Assembly: GCA_024704175.1 (NCBI GenBank)
Contig: CP085629.1
Coordinates: 5,022,001 to 5,086,000 of the forward strand
DNA from: Paenibacillus sp. P25
GTDB taxonomy: Bacteria > Bacillota > Bacilli > Paenibacillales > NBRC-103111
Length of the DNA stretch: 64,000 nt
Direction: 5' to 3'
The translations under genes and the position numbers were made by a program. Below the pieces are notes generated by a model. It was not told the DNA's origin. It searched no databases and worked only from the letters and a program-made list of their open reading frames with translations. Shown piece after piece: positions 11,692 to 21,811 of the stretch (its first letter is position 1; each line of letters opens with the position of its first letter).

Positions 11692-12215
11692 TCATCTCGC
11701 CTTTTCACGGCGGTTCAAGCGCAGTTCATACGGGTCGTCCTCTTCCTTGATTTCACGGCTGAGTGATCCTTCCTGCCACATTTGATACAAATACAGCAGC
11801 AATGCAACCCCACCATCATCAAAAACAGCTGAAAATGCGTGATGTTGTAGAACCGGTAAAATCCTGCACGGGCGAACAAAGGGTCCAGGACGAATTGAAA
11901 CAAACCGTCGATCACCGCATTGGTTACAAAGAACAGCCAAAATTTATGGTAGGTCAGCTTGAAAATCCAAAGCGTACCTATCAAGAAGAAACCGTAAACA
12001 TACGCGGTGTTCGTAATATAGCCCCAAGGAACGATCATCGCCTTCCCGAAGATGGTCCACCACTTGAACGCATGCGCCATTTCGAACACGATGGTCACGA
12101 TGAGGGCGCCTAAGATCGAAACCGGCATGAATCGGCGGATGGAGGCCGGTTTTAAAATAAACAGCGAAAGCCAGGGTATAACGAGCATCGCCCACATCAA
12201 AGCTTTGGCATACAT
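11692..12215 (-). CDS. CBO0543-like integral membrane protein
   Basis: About 174 residues with four to five hydrophobic segments (MWAMLVIPWLSLFIL, MPVSILGALIVTIVFEMAHA, GYITNTAYVYGFFLIGTLWI, THFQLFLMMVG) and a short basic tail ending RREKAR. The pattern and length resemble the uncharacterised CBO0543 family of Firmicutes; that assignment is from memory and moderate. One frame break near 11805. ATG 12215 follows GGAGGGATAGG. Stands alone, converging with the AraC-type gene. Confidence 0.6.
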
Positions 12216-12308
12216 CCTATCCCTCCTCGCATACGGTTAGTTTCAGCATGCACTTCTCGGAGGAAAATTATGCAAACCCGCCCCCTGCCAATAGAATAAC
12301 ATATAAAA

Positions 12309-12963
12309 TTAATCCTGCGACGCGCCGTCCCGTGATTTCTGCACCAGCCGCTTGGCCGCGCCGCGGTCCGTCACCTGCAGCTTGTTGAGGATATTCGAAA
12401 CGTAGTTGGCGACGGTCTTTGCACTGATTTGCAGCCGCGATGCGATTTGCGCGTTGGTGTCTCCCTCGGCGATACGCTCCAGAATTTCCATTTCGCGCTT
12501 CGTCAGCTCGGCGAAGGCCGGATCATCCGCCGGTACCGCCGCCTTGGGCGAAGCGAAGTAATGCATCATCCGTCCCGCGATATCCGAGCCGAAGACAGCT
12601 CCGCCGGCGCCGACCATGCGGATGGACTGCAGGAGCTCGGCCTCTTCCGCATCCTTCAGCACGTACCCCTTGGCCCCTGCCCGCATCGCGGTAAACACGG
12701 ATTCATCCTCCCGGAACATGGTCAGCATCAGCACTTCGACGGACGGATGCTTTTCCTTGATCAGACGCGTGGCTTCGATACCGTTCAGCCCGGGCATCCG
12801 GATGTCCATGAGGATCAGATCCGGCAGCGAGCTTCTCCGCAAGCTCGATCGCCTCTTCCCCGGAGGAGGCCTCGCCCACCACCTGCAGATCTTCTGTCGT
12901 TTGCAGCAAATTCCTTACGCCCTTCCGGAACAACGGGTGATCCTCGGCAATCAATATTCTCAT
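12309..12963 (-). CDS. NarL/FixJ-family response regulator
   Basis: About 217 residues. Receiver domain starts MRILIAEDHPLFRKGVRNLL with the acidic pair; the phosphoacceptor Asp is in LILMDIRMPG, and Lys lies in YVLKDAEEAELL. C-terminal LuxR-type HTH: LTKREMEILERIAEGDTNAQIA then ISAKTVANYVSNILNKL. One frame break near 12832. ATG 12963 lies 19 nt after the kinase stop, behind AGGAGGAGC, so both are one operon. Partner of the ComP-like kinase; target genes are unknown. Confidence 0.92.
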
Positions 12964-12982
12964 TGGAAGCTCCTCCTGTCAG

Positions 12983-15156
12983 TTATAACGGTAAAATAGC
13001 CGATACCCGCGTGCCTCCCTGCTCCGTCCGTTCGATCGTGCACTGCCCTCCCAGCTCCGCCGCCCGTTCGCGAAGCGAGACGAGGCCGATGCCGCCTTTC
13101 CCTGCGGCCGGCTGGGGATGGGGATAATGATGGAGGCCTGTGCCGTTATCCGTCACTTCCACGATCAGCCGGTCCTGCTGAGACATCTGCAGCCGGACTG
13201 TACAGACGGTCGCTTTGCTGTGCTTGAGCACGTTAGCGAGGCCCTCCGTAACGATCCGGTAAGCGGCGACCTCGACGGCGGCGGGCAGTGCAGGAAGCGA
13301 CGGCGGCGCCTGCAGCTCGATGTGCAGCGGCTCGGTCCCCTGCTCGTCCGCCAGCGGCCGCGCCGGCTTGTTCAGTTCGGTAATCCGCTGCTCGATCGAG
13401 CCGATCAAACCGAGCTCATCCAGCGAAGGCGGGCGCAAATCGTGCACCAATGTTCGGATTTCGTCCACGGCGGAACGAATGACCTTGCGAAGATCCGCAA
13501 GCATTTCAATGGCGACGGCCGGCTCGCTTCTCCACGTATTTCTCCGCCGTGGCCGCATTCAGCGCCAAAGCGGCAAGCCGCGGGGCCAATTCGTCGTGCA
13601 AATTGTTGCGGATTTGCCGGCGCTCCTCCTCCCGGGCCAGGACGAGCCGTTCCCGGGACTCCTGCAAATCCTCAGCGAGGAGCTTCATGCCAAGCATCAT
13701 GTTCACATTTTCCACAATCGGTCCGGCCTGGCGCAGGAGGACCTCCAGAAACTTGTAATCCTCGGTGGAGAACGCTTCTCCCGGCGAGCGGCTGGATAGA
13801 TGCAGCACCCCTAGCTCCTCCCCCGGTAGAGGATGGGAAACGGCAAAGCACGTCGTTCACCGGCTCTCCGGCGGAGGCCGCCAGCGTATCCTGGCCGCCG
13901 ATATGGATCGAAACGCCGGCATACGGCAGACGAAGCGCTTCTTTGACGGTCTTCGTTACCGCGGCAAGCATGTCGTCCGGCGCCAAGGGCTGGATCAGCT
14001 GGTCGCCGAGCTCCAGCAGCACGGCATACGGGTCGTCGTGACGCCCTTTCATGAACCGGTTGATCAGCCGCTGCAGCCGGTCCTTGAGCGGTGCGAAGGT
14101 CGCGGCGACCACCGCCGCCGCCACGAGCGAGATGATGAAGTTATCCTTCGTCTCGAAGAGCCGGCTGAGGTACAGCACGGCAAACGTATAAATCGCCACC
14201 ACGCAAACGGAGAGCGCCGCGTACACCAGCGTTCGTTTGACCAGCGGGTCGATATCCCATAACCGGTGCCGCAGAACCGCCATGGTCAGCGTGAAGGGGA
14301 TGGCGGTCAGGGAGAGGTTCAGAATCGCGTTCAAATAAACATAGGTAAGCGCACTGCCGTCATTCAGCCGGGGGTCGAACAAGATGCTCATCCCGATGAA
14401 TCCGATCATGCCGATGGATACCCCGTATACGACCCATTTGGTCTCTTTGCCGCTGCGCCGGGGTGGACACCTTGCGGTACCGGTAAACTTGCGAATAAAT
14501 CAGAACCAGCGTCGAGGAACCGTACCACAGAAGCTGGAAGGGGGCGGGAACCTGCAGCTCTCTCCAAATACTCCCGTCAAAAAACAAGTTGATGAAATCG
14601 ATACATGCGATAACGGCAAAGGCGCCTCTCGTCCATCTCGGCACGAAGGCTCCGTTCGGAAATAGAAAGAACAGCAGGGACAAAGCAACCCATCCCAGCA
14701 TGCTGACGAACATAAACCAGGCATATACCAGCGAATGGCCCGGGAAGGCAACCGACATCAGCGAGGGGAACGATGTGCCGAAGGCGATCAACGCCAAAGC
14801 GGCCAGCAGTCCCATCGGCTCATGGAATGCTTTCCACAAAATGAGGAATGCCGCAGCATAATAAATAAAAGTAAACACGCAGTCGATCAGCACAAATAAA
14901 ATGCCGTACGTTTCCAGCGTGAGACTTATCCCCCCGCGTTCTCCAGCGGCATCGCCGGAACCGCCAGTCCGCGACCATTCACAATGCAGGTGGAGACAAG
15001 CTCCTCGTAATAGCGGGGAATCCCGCGGATATACAGCACCATCGTAATCAGGCTGAAGGCGGCGATGAAGAGCTGCAGAGCCGTCAATTGCCATTTGGCC
15101 ATCCGGACATTCGGTGCGGCTTCTTCACCTTTAGGGCCATGAATTTCTGATATCAA
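12983..15156 (-). CDS. Multi-spanning sensor histidine kinase, NarL/ComP type
   Basis: About 724 residues reconstructed across at least four frame breaks (near 14933 in a G6 run, 14455, 13830 and 13525). The N-terminal half has several membrane segments (LQLFIAAFSLITMVLYI, GILFVLIDCVFTFIYYAAAF, SLVYAWFMFVSMLGWVALSL). A GAF-like region follows, then the HisKA_3 box EEERRQIRNNLHDELAPRLA with the phosphorylated His, and a HATPase domain with VEVTDNGTGL and GGIGLVSLRERAAELGG. Topology resembles ComP of Bacillus; the signal is unknown. Start is TTG 15156; ATG 15102 is an alternative. Forms a two-component pair with the next gene. Confidence 0.85.
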
Positions 15157-15405
15157 ATGCGGGACCCGCCCTTCGTATAAATCAGCTCTCGTTTACAAAG
15201 CAAAACTTTCCACTTTATTATAACGGTGCGCCTGCGAATTGAATACGGATTCCTTGCAACTTCCCGGTTCCGGTCCCGATTTTCCCGAAAACATCACAGT
15301 TCCCGTTCCCGTTAACCTCAGAAGGCCCTGCTCTGTCCCCCAGGATTTTCCTTCCATTACAATGAAACTCATCCAGGGATTATAAAGCATTGGAGGCTGA
15401 AAAAA

Positions 15406-15981
15406 TTGAGTGAAAAGCAAGTGGTCAAATGGCTTGGAATGATTTGTCTGGCCGCGGGGATTACACGTATGGGCATGACGCCCAGCTCCCTGATTTGGGG
15501 CTCGGAAAGCGTGCAGGAGCTGACCTGCGGGTTCATTGCCTGCATCCTGATGTCGGTCGGCACGATCGCAACGTACCTGGTGCAGTCCCGCGAAACCGGG
15601 GTAACCGGATTTATTACAACGCTCGCCATCATCATCGGCAATATCGTAACGACCTGCATGCTGTGGGGCTCGTTCGTCTCTGCGAATCCTGCCGTGATTC
15701 CGGAGGGCGTCCTGTTTAACATCTCGCGCACGCTGTCGATGATCGGTTTAACGGGCGGCACGCTGGTATTTACCGTGCTGACCTTCCGGGCAGGCGTATT
15801 TCCGCGGTGGGTCCCCGTGCTGCTGGTGCTGATGATGATTTCCATGGTGCCTGCCGGTGGAGGATAACAAATATTTTGCATTCTTCTGGGGACTGGCCTA
15901 TGTAGGTATGGGCTATGCGATCTGGGCGGGGAAATTGAAGTCGTCCGATTACGCATCGGGGATACGGCGGATCAACATGTA
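15406..15981 (+). CDS. Uncharacterised multi-pass membrane protein
   Basis: About 191 residues with five to six hydrophobic segments (WLGMICLAAGITRMGM, CGFIACILMSVGTIATYLV, GFITTLAIIIGNIVTTCML, VPVLLVLMMISMVPA, FAFFWGLAYVGMGYAIWAG). I do not recognise a family. Start is TTG 15406 behind TGGAGG, spacing 9. A frame break near 15857 separates the last 40 residues, which end GIRRINM. The 3' end overlaps the convergent gene at 15972 by 10 nt. Divergent from the ComP-like kinase, which makes a functional link possible but unproven. Confidence 0.65.
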
Positions 15982-16457
15982 GGTTTGCATTTCGCCACGG
16001 CCGATCTGCCGTAGAAGCCCGCGTATACGGACAGATAAGAGAGCAGGGTACTGACAATGAAGTAAAAATAGCTGAAAGAGAAGTACGGAAATTCCTCGCT
16101 CAATAAACCGAAGGCGCCGGAACCGAGTAACGGATCGCTTCGAAGAACCGCCGCGGCAAGGGTGAGCGGGATGATCTTCTCCAGAACGACCGACAGGATG
16201 GTCAGTTGAGCCGCGATCACGTGAATGTCCATCTTAAACGGAGAGGCAGAGAGCATCCATCCGATCAGGAAAAAAGGCAGGACGGAAACCATCATCCCGA
16301 TGCTGATGCCGGAATGAAATTTGATCCGGTCGATGGGAACCGATGCCACCCCTCCCACCAGCGACCTCCCCAGGAAATAGGATGCAAAGTACAGCAAAAC
16401 ATAGAATACGGATAATCCCAACGTATACTGCATTCTCCACCCTCGAGCGGCGTTCAT
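15972..16457 (-). CDS. Uncharacterised small membrane protein
   Basis: Intact, 161 residues, four predicted membrane segments (LGLSVFYVLLYFASYFLG, GISIGMMVSVLPFFLIGWML, VIAAQLTILSVVLEKIIPLT, SYFYFIVSTLLSYLSVYAGF). ATG 16457 has an ideal site, AGGAGG, 7 nt upstream; the longer frame reaching 16676 is not used. No family recognised. Its 3' end overlaps the convergent gene by 10 nt. Confidence 0.7.
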   Translation of the reverse strand: MNAARGWRMQYTLGLSVFYVLLYFASYFLGRSLVGGVASVPIDRIKFHSGISIGMMVSVLPFFLIGWMLSASPFKMDIHVIAAQLTILSVVLEKIIPLTLAAAVLRSDPLLGSGAFGLLSEEFPYFSFSYFYFIVSTLLSYLSVYAGFYGRSAVAKCKPTC

Positions 16458-16480
16458 AGCCGAACCTCCTGATCCGTTCA

Positions 16481-16517
16481 AAAATAAAAGAACCTTGCTG
16501 AAAGGTTCTTTTATTTT
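16481..16517 (-). terminator. Strong terminator of the sugar porter gene
   Basis: Perfect 16-bp inverted repeat AAAATAAAAGAACCTT with loop GCTGA. The A/T outer part gives a U tract on either strand. It lies between the end of the porter gene (16531) and the start of the next gene (16457). Confidence 0.85.
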
Positions 16518-16530
16518 ACCATATATATCC

Positions 16531-17937
16531 TTATCTGGCGCGCTCCCGTTCACGGTACACATTGCGGCGTTCGCTCTCGGTTTCCCACAGCCGCTCGATC
16601 TGCTCCAGCGACTTGCCCTTCGTTTCCGGCACCATCCGGATGCAGAAGATGACGGCGATCCAGGAAACGACGGCAAACAGCCAGAACGTGGCCGACGTCC
16701 CGATCCCTTCGAGGAGCATCGGGAAGGTCTGGGATACCAGATAATCGGCCGCCCATAAGCAGAGGGACGCGATCGCCGTGGCCCGGCCCCGGATGCGGGT
16801 CGGGAAGATCTCCGAGATCATCACCCAGACGACCGGACCGAAGGAAACCGCGAAGGACGCCACGTACAGCAGAATGAAAGTCAGTACGAGGTAGCCGGAT
16901 ATCGTGGGGGTATGAAAGCCGTACCCTACCACCACCAGACAAATCGTCATGGCTATGGCACCGGCAACGAGCAGCGCTTTCCGCCCCACCTTATCGATCA
17001 GCCACAGTGCAATCAGCGTAAACGCGAAGTTCACGATGCCCACGAGGACGGTTTGGATCAGCGCAGCATTGGTCCCCGCTCCCGTCTGCTTGAAGATCTC
17101 CGGCGCGTAATACATGATCGCATTGATCCCGGTAATTTGCTGAAGGATGGCAAGCACCACCCCGATGAGCAGCGGCGGCCGAAGCGCAGGCCGGAACAGT
17201 TCTGCGACCGAGCCGACATCGCTTTCCTTCAAATTCAAGATTTCATGAAGCTCCGATTTGGCCGCTTCTTTCCCATTCATCCGCTCCAGCACTTCCAGGG
17301 CGCGAACCTCCTGCTTCTGCTTCATCAGCCAGCGCGGCGTCTCCGGAATCAGCAGGAGCAGAGCGAGATAAATCACACCCGGAACAACGCCGAAGCCGAA
17401 CATCCAGCGCCAGGCGGAACGGATGTCCCAGAGATCGTCGCCGTATCCGGCAATGGCCGCATTCGTGAAGAAGGTGACGAAGATCCCCGTAACGACGGCG
17501 AACTGATAGATCGACACCAGGCGTCCGCGGTTTCGGGCCGGGGCAATCTCCGCAATGTACAGAGGGGATAACGTCGACGTCATCCCCACGCCAAGGCCTC
17601 CGATGATGCGGGCGATGACCAGCGCGGATACGCTGTTCGGGATGGCCGAGCCGACGGCGCCGATCGTAAACAGCAGCGCCGAAAGGATGAGGATCTTTTT
17701 CCTTCCGAACCGATCGCTCAGCACACCGGTGAAGGCGGCCCCGATTGTCGCGCCGACGATCAGGCTGGATACCGTCCAACCCAGCATCGCCGTGTTCAGC
17801 TCAAAGCGGTCTTTGATAAAACCGATCGCACCGGAAATAACGGCCGTATCGTAGCCGAATAAAAAGCCGCCGATAGCCGCGATGATCGAGTAATAAGTCG
17901 CATAGCGTGAAAAGGTTCTGGATTTGGCTCTGTTCAA
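16531..17937 (-). CDS. MFS sugar porter (sugar/H+ symporter, XylE/AraE type)
   Basis: Intact 468-residue transporter with 12 predicted membrane helices. All sugar-porter signatures are present: GGFLFGYDTAVISGAI, DRFGRKK, PETPRWL, QQITGINAIMYYAPEIF, a second DKVGRK and the C-terminal PETKGKSLEQIE. It imports a pentose or hexose with a proton. The start is TTG 17937 with AAGGGG 9 nt upstream. Its position beside the two oxidative pentose-phosphate genes fits sugar uptake feeding that pathway (inference). An inverted repeat lies directly upstream. Confidence 0.93.
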   Translation of the reverse strand: MNRAKSRTFSRYATYYSIIAAIGGFLFGYDTAVISGAIGFIKDRFELNTAMLGWTVSSLIVGATIGAAFTGVLSDRFGRKKILILSALLFTIGAVGSAIPNSVSALVIARIIGGLGVGMTSTLSPLYIAEIAPARNRGRLVSIYQFAVVTGIFVTFFTNAAIAGYGDDLWDIRSAWRWMFGFGVVPGVIYLALLLLIPETPRWLMKQKQEVRALEVLERMNGKEAAKSELHEILNLKESDVGSVAELFRPALRPPLLIGVVLAILQQITGINAIMYYAPEIFKQTGAGTNAALIQTVLVGIVNFAFTLIALWLIDKVGRKALLVAGAIAMTICLVVVGYGFHTPTISGYLVLTFILLYVASFAVSFGPVVWVMISEIFPTRIRGRATAIASLCLWAADYLVSQTFPMLLEGIGTSATFWLFAVVSWIAVIFCIRMVPETKGKSLEQIERLWETESERRNVYRERERAR

Positions 17938-17951
17938 AGGCAGGATCCCCT

Positions 17952-18000
17952 TTTTCGGAAAATCATACTTATCCGTTAATCTCTGATCTTTTTCCGAAAA
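17952..18000. repeat. Inverted repeat upstream of the sugar porter
   Basis: TTTTCGGAAAA (17952-17962) and its exact reverse complement TTTTCCGAAAA (17990-18000), centres 38 nt apart, 15 nt before the start codon. Each arm is itself nearly palindromic. Possible repressor site pair; no regulator identified. Confidence 0.4.
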
Positions 18001-18147
18001 TTATGCAAAAAATGAAGAGGCCGCCGAAAAAGCCCGCGCCGCCTGCACGGATCGTTCTTCCGAACACCAAAGGTTCTTCAGAACGGTTCCGCCGGCATCG
18101 CTTGTTTTTCAGCGACCTCATAAGGATCCTTCCAAGGATGACTTCGC

Positions 18148-19041
18148 TTACTCCCGGACCACGGCATGTCCGCCGAATTCATTGCGGAGCGCCGCCACCA
18201 CTTTGCCGGTGAACGTGTCGGTTTCCAGGGAGCGGTAGCGCATCATAAGGGACATTGCAATGACCGGCGTAGCCGTCTGCAGATCGAAGGCCGTCTCGAC
18301 CGTCCATTTGCCTTCACCGGAGGACTGCATGACCCCTTTGATGTCTTCCAGCTTCGAATCCTTCGCGAATGCGCGCTCCATCAGCTCGATCAGCCAGGAC
18401 CGGATGACCGAGCCGTTATTCCACACCCGGGCCACCTTCTCGTAATCATAGTCGAAATCACTCTTCTCGAGCACCTCGAACCCTTCGCCGATGGCCGCCA
18501 TCATACCGTACTCGATGCCGTTGTGAACCATTTTCAGAAAATGGCCGCTTCCCGCTTTGCCCGCATAGAGGTAACCGTCCTTCACGGCCGTATCCCGGAA
18601 GATCGGCTCGACGACGGTCCACGCATCCTCATCTCCGCCGACCATGTAGCAGGCGCCGTGACGCGCTCCTTCCATCCCGCCGCTCGTCCCGGCATCCATG
18701 AAACGGAGCCCCTTTTCCTTCAGCTGGTTATACCGGCGGATCGACTCCTTGTAATGCGAATTTCCGGCATCAATGACGATGTCGCCCGGCGACAGCCAAG
18801 GCGTAAGCTCGCCGATCACGGAATCCACAACCGTATGCGGAACCATGATCCAGACGACTCTTGGAGCTTCCAGGCTGTTTACCAGCTCCTGATAGCTCGC
18901 AGCGCCGGCCGCTCCGTACGATTTCAGTTCATTCACAGCTTCAGCGTTCAGGTCAAACCCGATCACCTGATGCTGGTGATCGAGCAGATTTTGCCCCAGA
19001 TTGAGGCCCATTTTTCCCAAACCGACCAAACCGACTTTCAT
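18148..19041 (-). CDS. gnd: 6-phosphogluconate dehydrogenase, decarboxylating, short NAD+-type
   Basis: Intact, 297 residues, which is the short form (classical Gnd is about 470). It converts 6-phosphogluconate to ribulose 5-phosphate, CO2 and NAD(P)H. N-terminal Rossmann motif VGLVGLGKMGLNLGQNLL, substrate loop MDAGTSGGMEGARHGACYM, and the catalytic Lys/Asn segment GSGHFLKMVHNGIEYGMM. ATG 19041 follows GGAGGGACCTGCT. It follows zwf directly (44 nt), completing the oxidative branch of the pentose phosphate pathway. Short forms in Gram-positives are often NAD+ dependent (family knowledge). Confidence 0.93.
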   Translation of the reverse strand: MKVGLVGLGKMGLNLGQNLLDHQHQVIGFDLNAEAVNELKSYGAAGAASYQELVNSLEAPRVVWIMVPHTVVDSVIGELTPWLSPGDIVIDAGNSHYKESIRRYNQLKEKGLRFMDAGTSGGMEGARHGACYMVGGDEDAWTVVEPIFRDTAVKDGYLYAGKAGSGHFLKMVHNGIEYGMMAAIGEGFEVLEKSDFDYDYEKVARVWNNGSVIRSWLIELMERAFAKDSKLEDIKGVMQSSGEGKWTVETAFDLQTATPVIAMSLMMRYRSLETDTFTGKVVAALRNEFGGHAVVRE

Positions 19042-19085
19042 AGCAGGTCCCTCCGTACTATCCGTTTTTCTCTCTTATATTAGCA

Positions 19086-20629
19086 TTACACCTGACCGCT
19101 GGCCATATTTAACGGCTGCACTGATGCATATTGTTCTCCGTTTGCTTCGCTCCTATGAATCCCGGTTTCGGAGTCCAGCCACCATTTATATCCATCCGCT
19201 TCCAGCAGCTGGTCTGCCGCCTCCGGACCAAAAGAGCCCGCCGGGTATTCTTGCAGCGGAACAAGCTCGTCCCGGTACGCGTCCAGAATCGGCTCGCACC
19301 CATTGCCATGACAGCTCCACCTCATCCCAATGGGCGAAGAACGCCATTTCCCCGCGCATCGCATCGTAGATCAGATTCTCATAAGCCTCCGGCAAATCCT
19401 TCGGATTCGAGTAGAAGTCGATCCGGACCGGTTCGAGCTCGCCGCCGTGCAGAGGATTTCTCTGGTTCAGCTGCATGAAGATCCCTTCATTCGGATGAAT
19501 CTCAATCACAAGCAGATTGGGAACATAAGTCTCCAATTTATTAACCGCTTTTAACGGCTCCTTAAACTCGATGACAATGCGCGTCGATTTCTCTTTCATT
19601 CGTTTTCCCGTCCGGATATAGAAGGGGACCTCGTTCCAGAAATAATCGTCGATCCAGAGACGGGCGGCGATGAACGTATCGTTGCGGGAGCCGGCGACCA
19701 CTCCGGGTTCATCCGTGTATCCCGCCACCGGTTTGCCTTGGATTTGGCCCGCCGCATACCGGCCGCGAACCACGTTGTACGGAACGTCTTCCTTCTGAAG
19801 GGGGCGGAGCGATTCCAGCACTTTTTTCTTCTTGAAACGGACCTCTTCGGCGCTGCTTTGCTTCGGAAGCTGCATGGCGGTCATCATGAGGAGCCGCAGC
19901 ATATGGTTCTGGAACATATCGCGAATCGCACCGGCCTGATCGTAGTATCCGGCCCTTTCCTCGACCCCGACCGTTTCCGCGGCCGTGATTTGCACGTTGG
20001 CGATATAATGATTGGACCAAACCGCCTGAAGGATCGGATTAGCAGATTCCAGAATTTCCAGGTTCTGCACCATCGGCTTGCCGAGGTAATGATCGATCCG
20101 GTAAATTTCCTCTTCCTTAAATACGGTACCCAGCCTCCGGTTCAGCTCGCGGGCCGACTGCAGATCGCGGCCGAACGGCTTTTCGACCAGCGACTTCTTC
20201 CAGCCCCGGGTGTCGGTCAGACCGCTCTGTTGCAGGTTCAATGCAATCGTACTGAAGAATTCCGGCGCAACGGACATGTAGAACATCCGGTTCCCGGGAA
20301 TGTTCAGCTCCTCCTCCCGGCTCCGGGTAAGCTCCAGCAGACTTCCGGTAATCGTCCGCATCATCGATATTCAGCGTACTGTAACGAAAGGCGCTTAAGA
20401 AGGCTTGCAAAGCCTGGGGATCCTGAACCGCTCTTCTGGAAAAAGCGGCAACGGACTCCGCCACGCGGGATTGAAAAGCTTCGTCCGAAAGCTCTCTCCG
20501 GCCCAAACCGATGACCGAGAACGCCTCCGGCATTTTCTTGTCGAGAAACAGATTGAATAAGGCGGGGTAAATTTTTCGTTTCGCAAGATCTCCTGTCGCT
20601 CCGAACAGTACCAAAGTAGCTGAATCCAT
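19086..20629 (-). CDS. zwf: Glucose-6-phosphate 1-dehydrogenase
   Basis: About 514 residues. First step of the oxidative pentose phosphate pathway. NADP site LFGATGDLAKRK, active-site signature EEIYRIDHYLGKPMVQNL, and C-terminal domain FWNEVPFYIRTGKRM, NPLHGGELEPVRIDFY. Two frame breaks, near 20345 and 19308; the last segment ends QPLNMASGQV. ATG 20629 is chosen behind GGAGGG, since an in-frame GTG at 20644 lies in that site. Followed by gnd. Confidence 0.93.
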
Positions 20630-20671
20630 ACGATATCCCTCCACATCGCTTATCGCGTCTGTCTATTTAGG

Positions 20672-20712
20672 AAAAGAAACCTCCAATTCATCCGGATGAT
20701 GTCATTGGAGGT
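20672..20712 (-). terminator. Terminator after trxB
   Basis: Stem ACCTCCAAT/ATTGGAGGT around an inner palindrome TCATCCGGATGA, followed on the minus strand by TTTCTTTTCC. It separates trxB from zwf. Confidence 0.8.
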
Positions 20713-20732
20713 CTTGCATGATGTTCATGATG

Positions 20733-21680
20733 TTACAGGGCGTGAGCCGCTGCTTCCGCTTCGGCGGTCTCCAGGAACCGCTCGCAGTCGAGGGCCGCCA
20801 TGCACCCCGTCCCCGCGGCGCTGATGGCCTGGCGGTAGCGGCTGTCCTGTACGTCGCCGCAGGCGAATACGCCCGGAATGTTCGTCTCGGTCGTTCCCGG
20901 CGTCACCAGCAGGTAGCCGTGATCGTCGGTCGTCAGCTGACCGCCGAGAAACGCCGTGTTCGGCGTATGGCCGATCGCCACGAAGACGCCGTCCGCTTCA
21001 ATGAATTCCTCTTGGCCGGTCTCGTTATTGCGGACCTTCAGCCCGGTCACGCCGCGTTCGCCGGCTACCACTTCCAGCGGTGTGCGGTCCAGCGCCATAC
21101 GGATTTTCTCATTGGCTCTTGCGCGGTCCTGCATGATCTTCGAAGCGCGCAGCTCGCTGCGGCGGTGAACCAGCACCAATTCGGATGCGAAGCGGGTCAA
21201 ATAATTCGCTTCCTCCATTGCCGAATCGCCGCCTCCCACTACAATAATTTTCTTGCCGCGGAAGAAGAATCCGTCACAGGTGGCGCAGGTGCTCACTCCG
21301 CGGCCGACGTTGTCCCTCTCGCCCGGGATGCCGAGATATTTCGCCGAAGCGCCGGTCGAGATGATAACCGATTCGGCCTCAATCTCTCCCAAGCCCTCAA
21401 CCGACAGCTTGAACGGGCGTTTGGAGAAATCGACGTGATTCACCCACCCGGATTTAAACTGCGCCCCGAAGCGCTCAGCCTGCTTCCGCATGTTGCTCAT
21501 CAGCTCCGGGCCCATAATCCCATCGGGGAATCCCGGGAAATTCTCCACTTCGGTCGTCGTCGTCAGCTGGCCGCCCGGTTCCTGTCCTTCGATCACGAGC
21601 GGGTTCAGATTCGCTCTCGCCAAATAAATCGCAGCCGTCAGCCCGCTGGGGCCGGTGCCGATAATCACCGTTTTGTACAT
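20733..21680 (-). CDS. trxB: Thioredoxin-disulfide reductase
   Basis: Intact, 315 residues, cytosolic flavoenzyme reducing thioredoxin with NADPH. FAD-binding VIIGTGPSGLTAAIYLARA, redox-active CATC (STCATCDGFFFRGK) near residue 135, NADPH motif VVGGGDSAMEEA with HRRSELRASK, and the C-terminal FAD segment IPGVFACGDVQDSRYRQA. Monocistronic by position, with its own terminator. Confidence 0.97.
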   Translation of the reverse strand: MYKTVIIGTGPSGLTAAIYLARANLNPLVIEGQEPGGQLTTTTEVENFPGFPDGIMGPELMSNMRKQAERFGAQFKSGWVNHVDFSKRPFKLSVEGLGEIEAESVIISTGASAKYLGIPGERDNVGRGVSTCATCDGFFFRGKKIIVVGGGDSAMEEANYLTRFASELVLVHRRSELRASKIMQDRARANEKIRMALDRTPLEVVAGERGVTGLKVRNNETGQEEFIEADGVFVAIGHTPNTAFLGGQLTTDDHGYLLVTPGTTETNIPGVFACGDVQDSRYRQAISAAGTGCMAALDCERFLETAEAEAAAHAL

Positions 21681-21731
21681 AGGAATCTCTCCTTACTAAT
21701 CTATATTTAATAACGTCGCTATTGTTAATTA

Positions 21732-21778
21732 CAAAAAAATCATACCATTCATGCCCAATCGTTGCATGAAGATATGAT
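21732..21778 (-). terminator. Terminator of the zinc-uptake operon
   Basis: Stem with outer arms ATCATA/TATGAT and inner arms TTCATGC/GCATGAA, followed on the minus strand by seven T. A second 17-bp hairpin (21788-21826, arms GTGAAGGGTTCATGAAG and CTTCATGAACCTTTCAC) overlaps the last codons and stop of the ferredoxin-like gene. Confidence 0.75.
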
Positions 21779-21811
21779 GAAGATGGAGTGAAGGGTTCAT
21801 GAAGATCGGCT

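Noticed and set aside
20718..21710. Plus-strand open frame opposite trxB
   Set aside because: trxB is intact with all motifs; the opposite frame is Arg/His-rich shadow sequence.
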